NCBI GenBank assembly: GCA_003194525.1 | Contig: NBIV01000003.1 | Location: forward strand, 620,001-684,000 | Reading direction: 5' to 3' | Source of the DNA: Gracilariopsis chorda | Lineage: Eukaryota > Rhodophyta > Florideophyceae > Gracilariales > Gracilariaceae | Length of the DNA: 64,000 bases | The notes under the pieces: model-generated | What the model saw: the letters and a program-made list of their open reading frames with translations, nothing else | What the model was told of the DNA's origin: nothing | Databases searched by the model: none | Made by a program: the position numbers and the translations under genes | In this document: positions 40,892 through 50,585 of the stretch, piece after piece | How the letters are laid out: every line of letters starts with the position of its first letter | Position numbering within the stretch: position 1 is the stretch's first letter

Positions 40892-41575
40892 ATGGATAAA
40901 TCCGCATCCCCCGAACGTCGTCACCATGCGTCCAAGAAAAGAGCAATGTCCCAAACTCACCCTGCCGAAGCTTCCGTAGCGAAGAAGCCAAACAACAACT
41001 CCTATCACCACCTCTTCAGCTTTAGCCAACAAACGCCTTCATCATCCGCTACACACTATCGCAGCCCGCCCAAGCGTTTTTCTTTGTTTGGAAATGGCAA
41101 GGCAGTCTTTCCACTCCATAGTCCGCAATTCATGCACACGGATGAAGAGGACGACAAATGGAGCCATGCTTATGACAACGATATGGAGCCGCCCCAGGAA
41201 GGTGAAGAGGCTAATCCTGATGAACATGTCACAGCAGCTGATGGGGACGACGAAAACGAAGATAGCCCTGTACTCAGCGACGTTCCTGACGACCATGATC
41301 AACAGCGCACGGGACGCAACCACGACGCTTACGTAACAACCGATGCACAAGGTTCACAAGACAAGCCGGAATACCAGCTTCCATCAGACGTTTTTTCTCG
41401 ACCGGGCGCACTCGAAGAAATTGCAACCATGTTTGTGAGGCAGAAACCTATCGACCAGCTTGAAGAAGAATGGAGCACTCCAGGCGGAATAAGAGAACAA
41501 GTGCGTCACGAGTTCAAAGTCAGACGTCAGAAGGCAGCTTCAGCTCACAGCTCCGCCCCTGCCAGGGTCAGGTAG
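40892..41575 (+). CDS. Hypothetical acidic protein
   Basis: Not recognised. 227 residues. The N-terminus is basic and His/Ser-rich (ERRHHASKKRAMSQ, NLS-like), followed by SPPKRFSLFGNG. A strongly acidic disordered middle spans residues ~90-150. A C-terminal helical patch (FSRPGALEEIATMFVRQKPIDQLEEEWSTPGG, then REQVRHEFKVRRQKA) looks like the conserved part and could be a protein-interaction helix. ATG at 40892 is the first in frame. The MULE inserted about 210 bp upstream, so its original upstream DNA now lies 20 kb away beyond 20500. Confidence 0.65.
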   Translation: MDKSASPERRHHASKKRAMSQTHPAEASVAKKPNNNSYHHLFSFSQQTPSSSATHYRSPPKRFSLFGNGKAVFPLHSPQFMHTDEEDDKWSHAYDNDMEPPQEGEEANPDEHVTAADGDDENEDSPVLSDVPDDHDQQRTGRNHDAYVTTDAQGSQDKPEYQLPSDVFSRPGALEEIATMFVRQKPIDQLEEEWSTPGGIREQVRHEFKVRRQKAASAHSSAPARVR

Positions 41576-41751
41576 AGCGCCATCATTATTAGATCTACCT
41601 GTCTGTCATATATGACTATATGACATCTTTGCTGCAAACTGGTGTTTGCCACGACATATTTCAAGCTACTAAGGGTTTGACAACAAAGCATTGCCTGTTT
41701 CATGTAACCCGCCTTTAAAAGAGGTTAGCCTTCTACTCTGTACACTACAAG

Positions 41752-43674
41752 ATGTATCAACACTTTTTTGACATTTCCCAAGGATACATCGCTGAGAGCG
41801 GACGTCTTCGCCTCACAAGACAACCGTACATAATCCTACTGAAAATGTCAAAGAAAGAGTACCGAACCCATAGCTTTACCAATATGCATAATGAACAATG
41901 TGACTCTTCTCTGAGAAGTGTTCTGAGAGATATGACCACGGCCAAGTCTGCAGATGACGCCGCAGCTTGTTGCAATAGTCTTCGAATTATCGTGTGTGAC
42001 TTTCAGACGGATGTGAACGGGCTGCAGCAAAGTGCAGATCACGCGCTAAAGCTGATGAAGGCACATGCCACGGATCTAAGGGTGCAGAAATGTGCGACGC
42101 TTGCCTTGATAGTTCTATGTGAGCAGCAGAGGATGGCGGCTTATATCGGGCAAATTGGAGCGATGCAACACTTGGTAGAAATCGGAAACACTTTCTTGAA
42201 AGATGAAGCTTTAGTGAAGAACGTTGTTCTATTAATGAGGTCATTAGTGATCCTGGAACCAAATCGTATCAACTTCTGTGAGCACGGAGGGATAGGCATG
42301 CTGACCTCGGCCATGATAGAGTTTCCCGCTCGCGCATCACTTCAGTGCTCTGCGACTGCTTTGATTGCTAGCATTTGTTATGAAAGTGAAAGCAGAAGGC
42401 TTCTTGTTACAGCAAATGGAATTGTACCTTTGTTGATAAGAATTCTCGTGCGCTTTCAAGAATCCGGAAACGGGAAAGTGCTGTCAAACGCATGCATGGC
42501 TCTGAGAAACATATCGCTCGAATCTATTGCGTGTGAAGAAATCCTATTTCATGATAGCTCTCTAAGGAATGTATGTAGCATTGTTGTAGCAGAATCGGCC
42601 CCATCGGCTGCAGAAGAGGCAATTGGAGTTTGTCTGAACATCGTTACGGTTCTTGAATGTATTAAGGATACTGCAGAGCTTCATAAGATCGTTCAAACTG
42701 TGCTACACGCTGTTATCAAGTTCATGAGCAAGACTGCAATGTCATTTCGAACCCACGTAAAATGTCATGAATTGGCCTTCGGCCTCTTACGGGTATGTCA
42801 ATCGTTGCCAGCGGAGAACAAAGACACTAAGGTAAAGAGTGAAATACTGCGTCTAACCGTCACTTATGCGATAGAATACACCACTAATGGGTCCTCACGC
42901 TCCGTTCAGGTGGTCTCAAGTGTATGTATTCTCATTCGAAAGATGGTAATAGACGCTTGCAGCAGAAAAACGTTCGGAGAGATACCACAGAGTATCCCGA
43001 CCCTGGTAAGATGCGTCGCATTCCTTAAGAACCACCCAACTCATGTAGAACAGTCATTGCTTGCTCTGGGAAATGCTGTCTTCGACGCCCCTGTGGGCAA
43101 GCTGAGGGCTTGTGAGTCAGGTGCATTACGAATTATTGGGGAAACCATGAAGGCGAATAAGAATGCTGCCGCGGTATCAGAATCAGGATTGATGGCCATC
43201 CAAGCATTGTGTATTGACAGCGATAAAATGGGAACCGTGGCCTCGTCTCTTCGATTCCACGATCTGTGTGTGCTAGCCATAAAGACCTTTGAAGAGAGCC
43301 CCACCATCCAAGAACGAGGCCTGGCTGCAATTATCAGCATGGGGTGCGGCCAACAGGCAATGAAGAACATACATGCCAGTGAAGCACTTGACGCTGCGGA
43401 TCGAGCTGTCAGTCTGTACCCTTGCTCAAACAGCATTGTTGCTCTTTGTGCAAAGCTTCATGCCATGGTAGGCACGGAGAAAGACGTATTCAAAGACCAA
43501 ACAAGGGCCCTCCGTGAGAGAAGTTATAGCATTGATGCACATAGTAGATACACAGACCAGAAAGAGGATGAGAAATCTCAGGATACAGGGAAGAAAGGGG
43601 GCCGTGAATCGTTTCCTAGCAGAATACTGAGCAAGCTGCCCTCGAGACATAGACCGAAGAATAAGTCCGAATGA
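41752..43674 (+). CDS. Armadillo-like helical repeat protein
   Basis: A 640-residue alpha-helical solenoid. Repeating ~40-residue helical units resemble armadillo/HEAT repeats, e.g. VQKCATLALIVLCEQ, VVLLMRSLVILEPN, LQCSATALIASICYE, LSNACMALRNISLES and VEQSLLALGNAVFDAP, with the typical small-residue/Leu pattern and G at repeat turns (GGIGML, NGIVPLL). The last ~80 residues are charged and basic (RILSKLPSRHRPKNKSE). Function unknown; such solenoids usually bind other proteins. The Met at 41845 (MSKKEYRTHS) is a plausible alternative start, because the first 31 residues look unlike the rest. The gene is convergent with the next, 147 bp apart. Confidence 0.72.
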   Translation: MYQHFFDISQGYIAESGRLRLTRQPYIILLKMSKKEYRTHSFTNMHNEQCDSSLRSVLRDMTTAKSADDAAACCNSLRIIVCDFQTDVNGLQQSADHALKLMKAHATDLRVQKCATLALIVLCEQQRMAAYIGQIGAMQHLVEIGNTFLKDEALVKNVVLLMRSLVILEPNRINFCEHGGIGMLTSAMIEFPARASLQCSATALIASICYESESRRLLVTANGIVPLLIRILVRFQESGNGKVLSNACMALRNISLESIACEEILFHDSSLRNVCSIVVAESAPSAAEEAIGVCLNIVTVLECIKDTAELHKIVQTVLHAVIKFMSKTAMSFRTHVKCHELAFGLLRVCQSLPAENKDTKVKSEILRLTVTYAIEYTTNGSSRSVQVVSSVCILIRKMVIDACSRKTFGEIPQSIPTLVRCVAFLKNHPTHVEQSLLALGNAVFDAPVGKLRACESGALRIIGETMKANKNAAAVSESGLMAIQALCIDSDKMGTVASSLRFHDLCVLAIKTFEESPTIQERGLAAIISMGCGQQAMKNIHASEALDAADRAVSLYPCSNSIVALCAKLHAMVGTEKDVFKDQTRALRERSYSIDAHSRYTDQKEDEKSQDTGKKGGRESFPSRILSKLPSRHRPKNKSE

Positions 43675-43821
43675 CCTTGAACAATATGTCAAGAGGGAAC
43701 AGTGAAATACGCGAATATGTCTCGTAAGGTATTGCTGCTTTTCATTTACCTCCAGTCTTGTGTTAGGTTCTACGATAATTGAGCTCCCAAGCATATATCG
43801 TTGTGCTCTTAGTCGGAAAGA

Positions 43822-45546
43822 TCACGCGAATATTGATACTGGGGGCGAGTCAGAGTCATCATCGACTTGTTGGTCGTCCTGATTCTCAAAGGGATGTTCA
43901 GCGTTTTTTTCAAGCATACGTTTAACTAGTGGTTCCCACTCCGGTGGAATTTCCACCATTTCATCCTCTTCTCCATTCAGTTCGAAAGGCTGCATCTTGT
44001 CGCTCCGGTCATCCATACCATCTTTACGCTTCCCGCTCTCTGCCAGGTCGTCTGTAAATATCCAGTTGCCTGTTGTTGGATCATACATATATTCATCATC
44101 CTCCACAGTTTGGACGTAATCATCTATGGAGAGTTCTTCTTCCTCTGGTTTCAGGGGTCTTGCCCAAGACAGCAACGCATCCAAATCCCTTTCCATTCTC
44201 GATTCATCGTCATATGCTGGCACTTGCTCTGATCGGGGCTTCAGCCATTCTGTGAGGCCAGTAGTCTTCATAACCTCTTCCTCTTTCTTAAGGTAAGCAA
44301 AAACAGGCATGTTTGTGCCAGATAGGGGCTGAACGGTGCTCGAATCCCAGTCTTTAGTGGGACGAAGCATCATCGCAGGTGAAGGGTGGAATGACATGCT
44401 CGGGTCTGGAGCTGAGAGAGACCCTTTAGACTCATCCGGATGACGATTAGGCTGATAGATACCCTTCTTTACAAATAAACTTGTTAATGGAGATTCACAG
44501 CGACGGTGACAGTTGATCTGATAAAATTCAGTGACAAACACAGCCAGGTACAACACATATGAGACGAGAGCTATTATAGCCAAACCACCAGCAAGAAATA
44601 ATCCACGGGGATCATTGCAGAGCGAACAGGCCACTGGAAACCTCTTGCCCAACGCCTGTCTTAACGAATTTGCATGTCTTCCAAAAACTTCTTTCACCGG
44701 TACTTCGTGAGGAGCAAGAAAGGCCATTGACCTCAACAAGGATCCGAAAATCAAAACACCGACGGTAAGGCATGATCTCCATGCCTTGTAGACTCTCGCT
44801 AACAAAGCATCTCCAAGGAATGCTTCTCGTCGCAAATCTACCCAACCCCAAATGGAAAAAGCCAGCATGAAACGTACAAATAAGGCGCACGCAATGCCTA
44901 GGGTGACGTTTGTAGTTGCCGACATGGCCCATACCGCTGGCAGTGCTAAAGCAGTTAGACAAAACATTGTGACTGAACGGCGAACACCGTCTGTTCGGAC
45001 GTCATTAAAATGAGCTTTTTGCCACGCCCACGATAATAGGATAACCGGGATAAAACCGGTGAGCACGCCTGTGGCGACCGTATCCGCTGTGACAAGCATA
45101 TTTGCTAGAATCTGCTTCTCTAAATTCGCTCTGATATATTGTATCAGCTTCACAATTGCAAAGGCCGTAGTACCGACAATCAAAGAAAGTAATGGTAGGC
45201 CAATAGCTGTAGGTCTCAGTTGCTGGTAGGCCCAAGAGTACACGCGGTAGTCTTCAGGATCGTAGTCATCACTTGCCATCTCTCGTGTCATGGCCTCATG
45301 AACCTTTCGTACACTTGGATATTGATCGAAAAGCGATTCAAAGAAGTGCGGGGGAAGAGGATTAGGCATTGGTTTCTGACGACGCTCAAGTTCAAACTCG
45401 TCCAAACGTTTGATGGAATCGGGGATTGGAGGCGGGCCGAACATTGGTTGGGAGGATTCTGAAGACGCACAACATGTTGCACGAGGGCGCTTACGGGGTA
45501 TACTTCCTCTGACGAATGGCACGGGAGAAGCGAAGGCAAATTGCAT
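43822..45546 (-). CDS. Hypothetical six-pass plastid membrane protein
   Basis: Not recognised. The N-terminus MQFAFASPVPFVRGSIPRKRP, ending in RATCCASSES, looks like a red-algal plastid transit peptide (early Phe, basic, hydroxylated). Six hydrophobic segments follow at about residues 114-134, 157-175, 190-207, 213-233, 258-275 and 317-338. The ~230-residue C-terminal region is soluble and strongly acidic, with SIDDYVQTVEDDEYMYDPTTGNW and WEPLVKRML. A pair of cysteines (CSLC) lies before the last segment. It likely sits in the plastid envelope or thylakoid membrane. No transporter or enzyme motif was seen. It is divergent from the TIPIN-like gene across 410 bp. Confidence 0.7.
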   Translation of the reverse strand: MQFAFASPVPFVRGSIPRKRPRATCCASSESSQPMFGPPPIPDSIKRLDEFELERRQKPMPNPLPPHFFESLFDQYPSVRKVHEAMTREMASDDYDPEDYRVYSWAYQQLRPTAIGLPLLSLIVGTTAFAIVKLIQYIRANLEKQILANMLVTADTVATGVLTGFIPVILLSWAWQKAHFNDVRTDGVRRSVTMFCLTALALPAVWAMSATTNVTLGIACALFVRFMLAFSIWGWVDLRREAFLGDALLARVYKAWRSCLTVGVLIFGSLLRSMAFLAPHEVPVKEVFGRHANSLRQALGKRFPVACSLCNDPRGLFLAGGLAIIALVSYVLYLAVFVTEFYQINCHRRCESPLTSLFVKKGIYQPNRHPDESKGSLSAPDPSMSFHPSPAMMLRPTKDWDSSTVQPLSGTNMPVFAYLKKEEEVMKTTGLTEWLKPRSEQVPAYDDESRMERDLDALLSWARPLKPEEEELSIDDYVQTVEDDEYMYDPTTGNWIFTDDLAESGKRKDGMDDRSDKMQPFELNGEEDEMVEIPPEWEPLVKRMLEKNAEHPFENQDDQQVDDDSDSPPVSIFA

Positions 45547-45956
45547 GTCGAGGTGCTATGATAACAGAAGAAAGATAGCGTCCACGGAAGTACGTTGTGC
45601 CCAAATCATGGTGTGGGTCAAGGCAGACCTGAGATCAAGTGCCGGCCACGTCCAAAATGCTCTTCATTTCTGAGGAACCAGTCTGTCAATATCTAAGGCC
45701 TTGTTTTCATACTGTGGACTGTCTGAAAACAAGCGCCTCAGTTCTCCAGCAAGCTGTACAGCAACTACACATGGCAACTCGGATTTGGCGCGAAAACCTA
45801 TGCCCGTTTGCATACCTTCGCAATCCAAAGAATTCTATCGCTGTGACATAACTTCCAACCGCGGCAAGACCAAGTGAATTCTTCCACTACGACGCTTCTT
45901 CTCTCCAAGCGGTTGAATGCCTTGGTTGACATTTTTTTGCTTGCTCCCCAGCAGTA
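45547..45956. promoter_or_regulatory. Divergent intergenic region (shared promoter)
   Basis: 410 bp between the start codons of the plastid membrane protein (minus) and the TIPIN-like gene (plus). No TATA box or repeat was recognised. The promoter role is inferred from the layout. Confidence 0.45.
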
Positions 45957-47027
45957 ATGTCAGCGAATATGGCATCTGGTCCCCAGGTGGGACAAACACG
46001 CCCCTCCCAACCCTTGTCGTCGTCTGAGCCCCCCAAAAAGAAGCATCGCGCCGCCCATTTGATGCCAAAACTAAGCGCTGATGACTTCACCATCAAAGCG
46101 ATCGAGGACGTCATAAAGATCGGCAGACGTACCAAAGCGCGAGGACCACCCAAGCCAGGGAACGAGGCGCAAGCTCTGAGCTCCCTCTTGCGCAGGATGA
46201 CTGCGTGGGCGAAGCAAGTCGCTCCGCAATACTCTCTTCCTGAGTTTATGTTCGCTTCCCAAGCAATCGGCACGAACCGCTCTCTTAGACCTATACTCGC
46301 CAACTTCCGTCTAGCCGAACTGCGAGAAGTCAATGCCGAAGTTGGTGCCAAGACCGGGGCAGAGCAGGCCGAAGCCCAATCTGAAGAGCATGATCAGACA
46401 GGTGCCCAGACGGACGGTCAGATAGTTGCTGATGTGCCTCCTCCCGGTTTTGAATCCACAACCTGGAATGATGAGCCCAACGATGGCTGGGAAGACGACG
46501 ACGCCCTTGTTGCCCAATTAGAAATGGACATAGTCAACAAGGAAACCACTAGCGCACCGCGAAAGCTACACGTACCTCTGAATGAACATGAGCCTGCAAA
46601 CCCTGTCTTACAATCAAATGACTCTTCAAAACAACTGGAAGCTTCGAGAGAGAATCAACGCAATGAGTCAGAGAGAGAAGCTGCCAGCTCTACCCACGAA
46701 AAAGAGAAGACACGAGCAGAAGGCTCTACTCAAATGCAGGCGGAAGGGACATCAAACCAAACCGAAAACGAACAGGAAGCAGTAAGCAAGCCACGGCCAG
46801 ATATCAACGATGGTACCGTCCGCGAACTGCCGTCCAGTTTAGATAAGGATACCATTGTAATTCAAGCCAAAGAAAAAGAAAACGCTTCAGCAAGAACTGA
46901 ACAGAAACATGAAAAGACACCTGCAGAGGAATCTAGGGCACTTGCAGATTCTACTACAGTTGACCGAAAAGGTGAGGTTTCGTCATACAAGACCGAGGTT
47001 GTGAGCTCTTCTGCCACTGAAAATTAA
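45957..47027 (+). CDS. TIPIN: TIPIN/Csm3/Swi3-type fork-protection protein
   Basis: Probable partner of Timeless in the replication fork protection complex. A basic NLS-like PPKKKHR at residues 25-31 precedes a Swi3-type domain at ~38-122: LSADDFTIKAIEDVIKIG, then GNEAQALSSLLRRMTAWAKQVAP, YSLPEFMFASQAIGTNRSLRPIL, ANFRLAEL. The pattern G-x-E...L..LL..M..W...V.P...F.EF matches the TIPIN family (G.E..DL..LL..Y..W...L.P...F.DF). The remainder is disordered, rich in Glu, Gln, Ser and Thr, with an acidic patch EPNDGWEDDDALVAQLE near residue 167, as is usual for the variable tails of this family. ATG at 45957 is the first in frame. Confidence 0.72.
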   Translation: MSANMASGPQVGQTRPSQPLSSSEPPKKKHRAAHLMPKLSADDFTIKAIEDVIKIGRRTKARGPPKPGNEAQALSSLLRRMTAWAKQVAPQYSLPEFMFASQAIGTNRSLRPILANFRLAELREVNAEVGAKTGAEQAEAQSEEHDQTGAQTDGQIVADVPPPGFESTTWNDEPNDGWEDDDALVAQLEMDIVNKETTSAPRKLHVPLNEHEPANPVLQSNDSSKQLEASRENQRNESEREAASSTHEKEKTRAEGSTQMQAEGTSNQTENEQEAVSKPRPDINDGTVRELPSSLDKDTIVIQAKEKENASARTEQKHEKTPAEESRALADSTTVDRKGEVSSYKTEVVSSSATEN

Positions 47028-48262
47028 GATTGAGTACTGCATGACCCGGTACAAATCCACAGAACAACAAATTGTCTATAGAATTGAGTTAGAGGACTAG
47101 GCAATTTTTCTTTGAAATAGTTCTTGATCTTCCTCGAACTTGTCCGTTCTTGTCGTAGTAATGGAGCCCAATGGTTTCGACGTCTCTGCAAGAGTTGGAA
47201 GGGTTGAAGTGAAGCTGTCATAGCTCATCCGGAGTAACTTCTTACAAAACTAAGACTGCGATGAGAGATGATGCGAGAAACCTTATTTTTCTCGCTTTGG
47301 GTGTTGTGCATCAGGAAGCCCGCCGTGACGTGCTCATGTTTATCTCCTAATGCGCATCAAGAGGAATCACAAGTTCTCCGAAACCTCATCTACCATGTGC
47401 ACCTCGGCTCGCAAAGCAGAGCCTGGTTCACAGATTTAGCACGTTGAAGTCAGAATGAGGCTTTGTCCATCCTCATCAACCGATCAACCTACCAACACTG
47501 AGGCTGCGTGTGGTCGCTATTCGAAGCATTGGGGATAACTCTTCATGGCACAATAAGCAGTTCAGTAAGAACAACGAGTGTAAGGAAAGGCTGTTGTGTG
47601 ATTTGCAGAATACCTGACTCATAAAGCTTCGTAAACAAAGCCTCTGACTGGAACTGAGCATCGCTATCTGGTGCACAGATGGTATTGGTACGGATTTTGT
47701 TTTTCTATCCTCACGTTCACCATGTACTATGTACACCACCGATGAGTGGTGCACAGACACTTTTGAGCATTCTTCGTGAAGGCATGGGCACCGGGGTGAC
47801 GACCTCTGCCTAGGTACACTAATCCGATTAAGGTTGCGCGATTGTCGAAGAACATGAATCACGAACAGCGCTATCGTGTCGAGTGATGTCTCCTTTCTCC
47901 AAACCGCTAGAGTAGAGAACGAAGTGCAGAATTCCCCTGAAAGGTCTCAGATGGGTGCAGATAGCTGAACAATCAACAATTGTGTACACACTCAGTCCTG
48001 TTTGGTTGGCAGGTGTGGTTTCGTACAAAATTGATTTTCAATGACTTTTGTAGAATACTCCATGTTTCTTCAATCGCACCGATCTCTCTGAAAGATCGCG
48101 TTTTGCGTACTTCTCAACATTCTTGTCCGGATACTGTTGATCTCTGAGCGAACCCGTTCGAATGCGCTTAATTGCGTTGACGGTCTGTATCTTCTGTTTT
48201 GCATCGAACAACGCTAAACATCAGATCCTCTGTTCGCATCTACAGTGTAGATTCTGCACACG
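47028..48262. other. Intergenic region, no gene seen
   Basis: About 1.2 kb. The short minus-strand frames here (for example 47476-47862) have no recognisable domain. No RNA gene or repeat was found. Confidence 0.55.
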
Positions 48263-48661
48263 ATGGGATCTCGAACGTTGCAGCAATCGTTCATTCGATC
48301 CTTGGCCACAAAAGCCAGCAAAAAAAACCTCCGGAACAGTGAAATCGGTGATACCGAGAAGTTACTGATTGAAGTTCTACGTCCAGTCGTTCCCCCACCC
48401 CCAAGAACCGAAGAGGAGCGTAAGCATCTGCGCCAGCTGATGATTCGCTACGGAAAACTGAAACGACGCCACTTTATTGAGATGGAGGTGCGTCAGAGAG
48501 AATTTTTGCGCGCTAAATGGACTGCGCTAAACGCACTTCCGCACGCGAGAAGGGTTGAAGCGATGACCTCACCAACCGAAGACCTTCCTACGATGAGACC
48601 CCTAATGACAGACACACCGCCAATCAAAGATTTTAATGTTGCATCAATGACGAAGAAGTAG
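48263..48661 (+). CDS. Probable mitochondrial ribosomal protein, mL40-like
   Basis: A 132-residue basic protein. The N-terminus MGSRTLQQSFIRSLATKASKKN is a good mitochondrial presequence (Arg/Ser, no acids, amphipathic). The core, RTEEERKHLRQLMIRYGKLK then RRHFIEMEVRQREFLRAKWTALNALP, resembles the helix of mL40/MRPL28-type large-subunit proteins, which end in K..A...LP followed by EAM. This is by memory of the pattern, and another small organellar helical protein is possible. It is convergent with the next gene, with about 90 bp between stop codons. Confidence 0.45.
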   Translation: MGSRTLQQSFIRSLATKASKKNLRNSEIGDTEKLLIEVLRPVVPPPPRTEEERKHLRQLMIRYGKLKRRHFIEMEVRQREFLRAKWTALNALPHARRVEAMTSPTEDLPTMRPLMTDTPPIKDFNVASMTKK

Positions 48662-48750
48662 TGTCGTCTCGGGAAGTCCATGGCTCCAAACCCTGCTACG
48701 TTCTATCGTCGTACTGTATCAAACAGAATAAACTTCAGTTCGCATATCAC

Positions 48751-49446
48751 CTAAGCCTCTACGTCTTGAAACCGTTCGTCTTCCGTGGAAAGATTACTCA
48801 ACGTCTGCAGTACATTCCCTAATATGCGTTCTTTTTCCTTTCCGCTAACAGAAGGATTCGCTTCCAAGTTTCTGACAACGCCCTGTACAAATGGCACCGC
48901 CCAATGCTGTTCAGGTAATTGGGATAATACATTTTCGAAGTCCCCCCAAGCAAAAGGACGATGAACTTCTGTATCTGCTTCGGACAATGTGTAAGAAAAG
49001 TCTTTCATGCTCTCAAGAGCTTCTTTTCGAACTGAAGATGAATACCAATCTTCAATCTTTCTTGCACCTTCCGTTTTGAGTCTTGCCGTCCTGCCGTTAT
49101 TGCGCATTCCGAACATTGGATTTCTCTGGGGCTCCTGCTGTTTTCTGTGGCGTGGCCTGCCTGTATTTAGCACTGACTGCGATAATTCGCTCCGAGGTGC
49201 GTTATCGAGATGATTGCCGCGCCCGGCAGAACGTTGGGGCGCACGTCGTGCATTCCGGAATAATGCTGCCAGGCGATTTGTTCCTCCTTGCTCGGTACCA
49301 TTTGAGTGCATCTGTGAAGTCTTGACTTGCGACGGAGTGCTTCGTCCGCGCCCAAATGATTTGATCTGTGGTGCCTGTTTTCGGGAAGAGGAAACGCCGC
49401 GGCCAACCGCACGGACAGCCATACGGGTGCTATTACTTGAGCTCAT
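48751..49446 (-). CDS. Hypothetical basic protein
   Basis: Not recognised. 231 residues. The first ~140 are disordered and very basic, rich in Arg, Ser, Gln and Gly (VGRGVSSSRKQAP, FGRGRSTPSQ, GRPRHRKQQEPQRNP), reminiscent of RNA-binding or chromatin tails. The C-terminal ~80 residues look folded and helical, with IEDWYSSSVRKEALESMKDF, FAWGDFENVLSQLPEQHW and RILGNVLQTLSNLS. ATG at 49446 is first in frame. No family was suggested with confidence. Confidence 0.62.
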   Translation of the reverse strand: MSSSNSTRMAVRAVGRGVSSSRKQAPQIKSFGRGRSTPSQVKTSQMHSNGTEQGGTNRLAALFRNARRAPQRSAGRGNHLDNAPRSELSQSVLNTGRPRHRKQQEPQRNPMFGMRNNGRTARLKTEGARKIEDWYSSSVRKEALESMKDFSYTLSEADTEVHRPFAWGDFENVLSQLPEQHWAVPFVQGVVRNLEANPSVSGKEKERILGNVLQTLSNLSTEDERFQDVEA

Positions 49447-49970
49447 AGGTGATCAGAAGCGTTCCAGTTTCGAACGAACATGCACTTGGCCTAGGAGGAT
49501 TCCTCGCGCTTGTTCTTCTCTATCAATTGGTGAGAACGCCGTTCGCGGCTACCCTTGTATCAACAAATACATGCGGGCGGGTGCTGTCTAAACGCCGGTG
49601 ATCAGACCATCAATTTGTGTGGATGCGCGGATTCGAGTTTATTAGCAATTTTTATGTATTTCAAACGCTCTCCTAAGCCATCCTTATCTGCAGGCTTCAA
49701 CGCTATCCCAGCGGTAGGGTAGCAGTGCTACCAGCAACTCGTGACTAATATTGTGAAGAAGAGCGTAACCAGTCTTTGACTCATGCGAATACTGACACAA
49801 TGCTACGTAAACAGTCGCACATTTTCGTGCTAAAGAACTGCGAAAACGGCTATCAATGAAGCTACTTCAAGCTGAGATGGATAGACTTGAGAAAGATTAC
49901 GAGTTGTTACGCACAAACCAAAAAGAGGCTGTACATGTTAACTTCAAAGCCAGTCTTCATGCGTCATGCA
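49447..49970. other. Intergenic region, nothing seen
   Basis: Between two minus-strand genes. No coding frame or RNA signature was recognised. Confidence 0.5.
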
Positions 49971-50585
49971 CTACAGCACACCATCCTCAACGAGCTTTCG
50001 AATCTCCCTTCCGACCGCATTCATAGGTAACCCCATCACGCAAAAGAAGCACCCATCAATCTTCTTTACGAACGCTCCACCACTTCCTTGAATGCCGTAT
50101 GCACCAGCCTTATCCATTGGTTCCCCAGTCTTAACGTATGCGGAGATCATTTCATCAGTTAAGTCATCAAAACAAACTTTTGCTTCCTCACAAAAGCTTT
50201 GGACACGCCCCTCGCAAACCAAAGCCACTGCGGTTACAACGGTATGCCATCGTCCGCTCAAATTGCTGAGCATCTGTATTGCATCAGCTTCAGATTTTGG
50301 TTTCTCCAAGATCTTCCCATCCGAAACCACGATCGTATCAGAGCCGATCACTAAGTGAACTGCCTGGTTCTGCTTTCTCCAGACGTCCAACGCTTTTTCC
50401 TCGGCGGTTTTCTGTGCGTACGCATTGGGGCTTTCAAAACTTGACTTGTCCAGGTCTTCAGCGAATGAAGAAGCCTGGGAATCAAACTCAAGTCCGATCA
50501 GTTGAAGGATCTCGCGACGACGAGGTGATTGACTGGCGAGAACTATGCGCCTCTGATTCAAGTGGGGTAAGATATCAATAATCAT
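49971..50585 (-). CDS. Maf-like nucleotide pyrophosphatase
   Basis: House-cleaning nucleotide pyrophosphatase of the Maf/HAM1-like family (ASMTL N-terminal domain in animals), which hydrolyses dTTP, UTP and modified nucleotides to monophosphates. All family motifs are present: LASQSPRRREIL at residues 16-27, GSDTIVV at 81-87 with the catalytic Asp83, EKPKSEADAIQML at 94-106, SGRWHTVVTAV at 110-120, and GEPMDKAGAYGIQG at 154-167 followed by GGAFVKKIDG. Length (204) is normal and the protein is nearly all domain. No organelle leader is seen, so it is likely cytosolic. Start at 50585 fits the family N-terminus. Confidence 0.92.
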   Translation of the reverse strand: MIIDILPHLNQRRIVLASQSPRRREILQLIGLEFDSQASSFAEDLDKSSFESPNAYAQKTAEEKALDVWRKQNQAVHLVIGSDTIVVSDGKILEKPKSEADAIQMLSNLSGRWHTVVTAVALVCEGRVQSFCEEAKVCFDDLTDEMISAYVKTGEPMDKAGAYGIQGSGGAFVKKIDGCFFCVMGLPMNAVGREIRKLVEDGVL

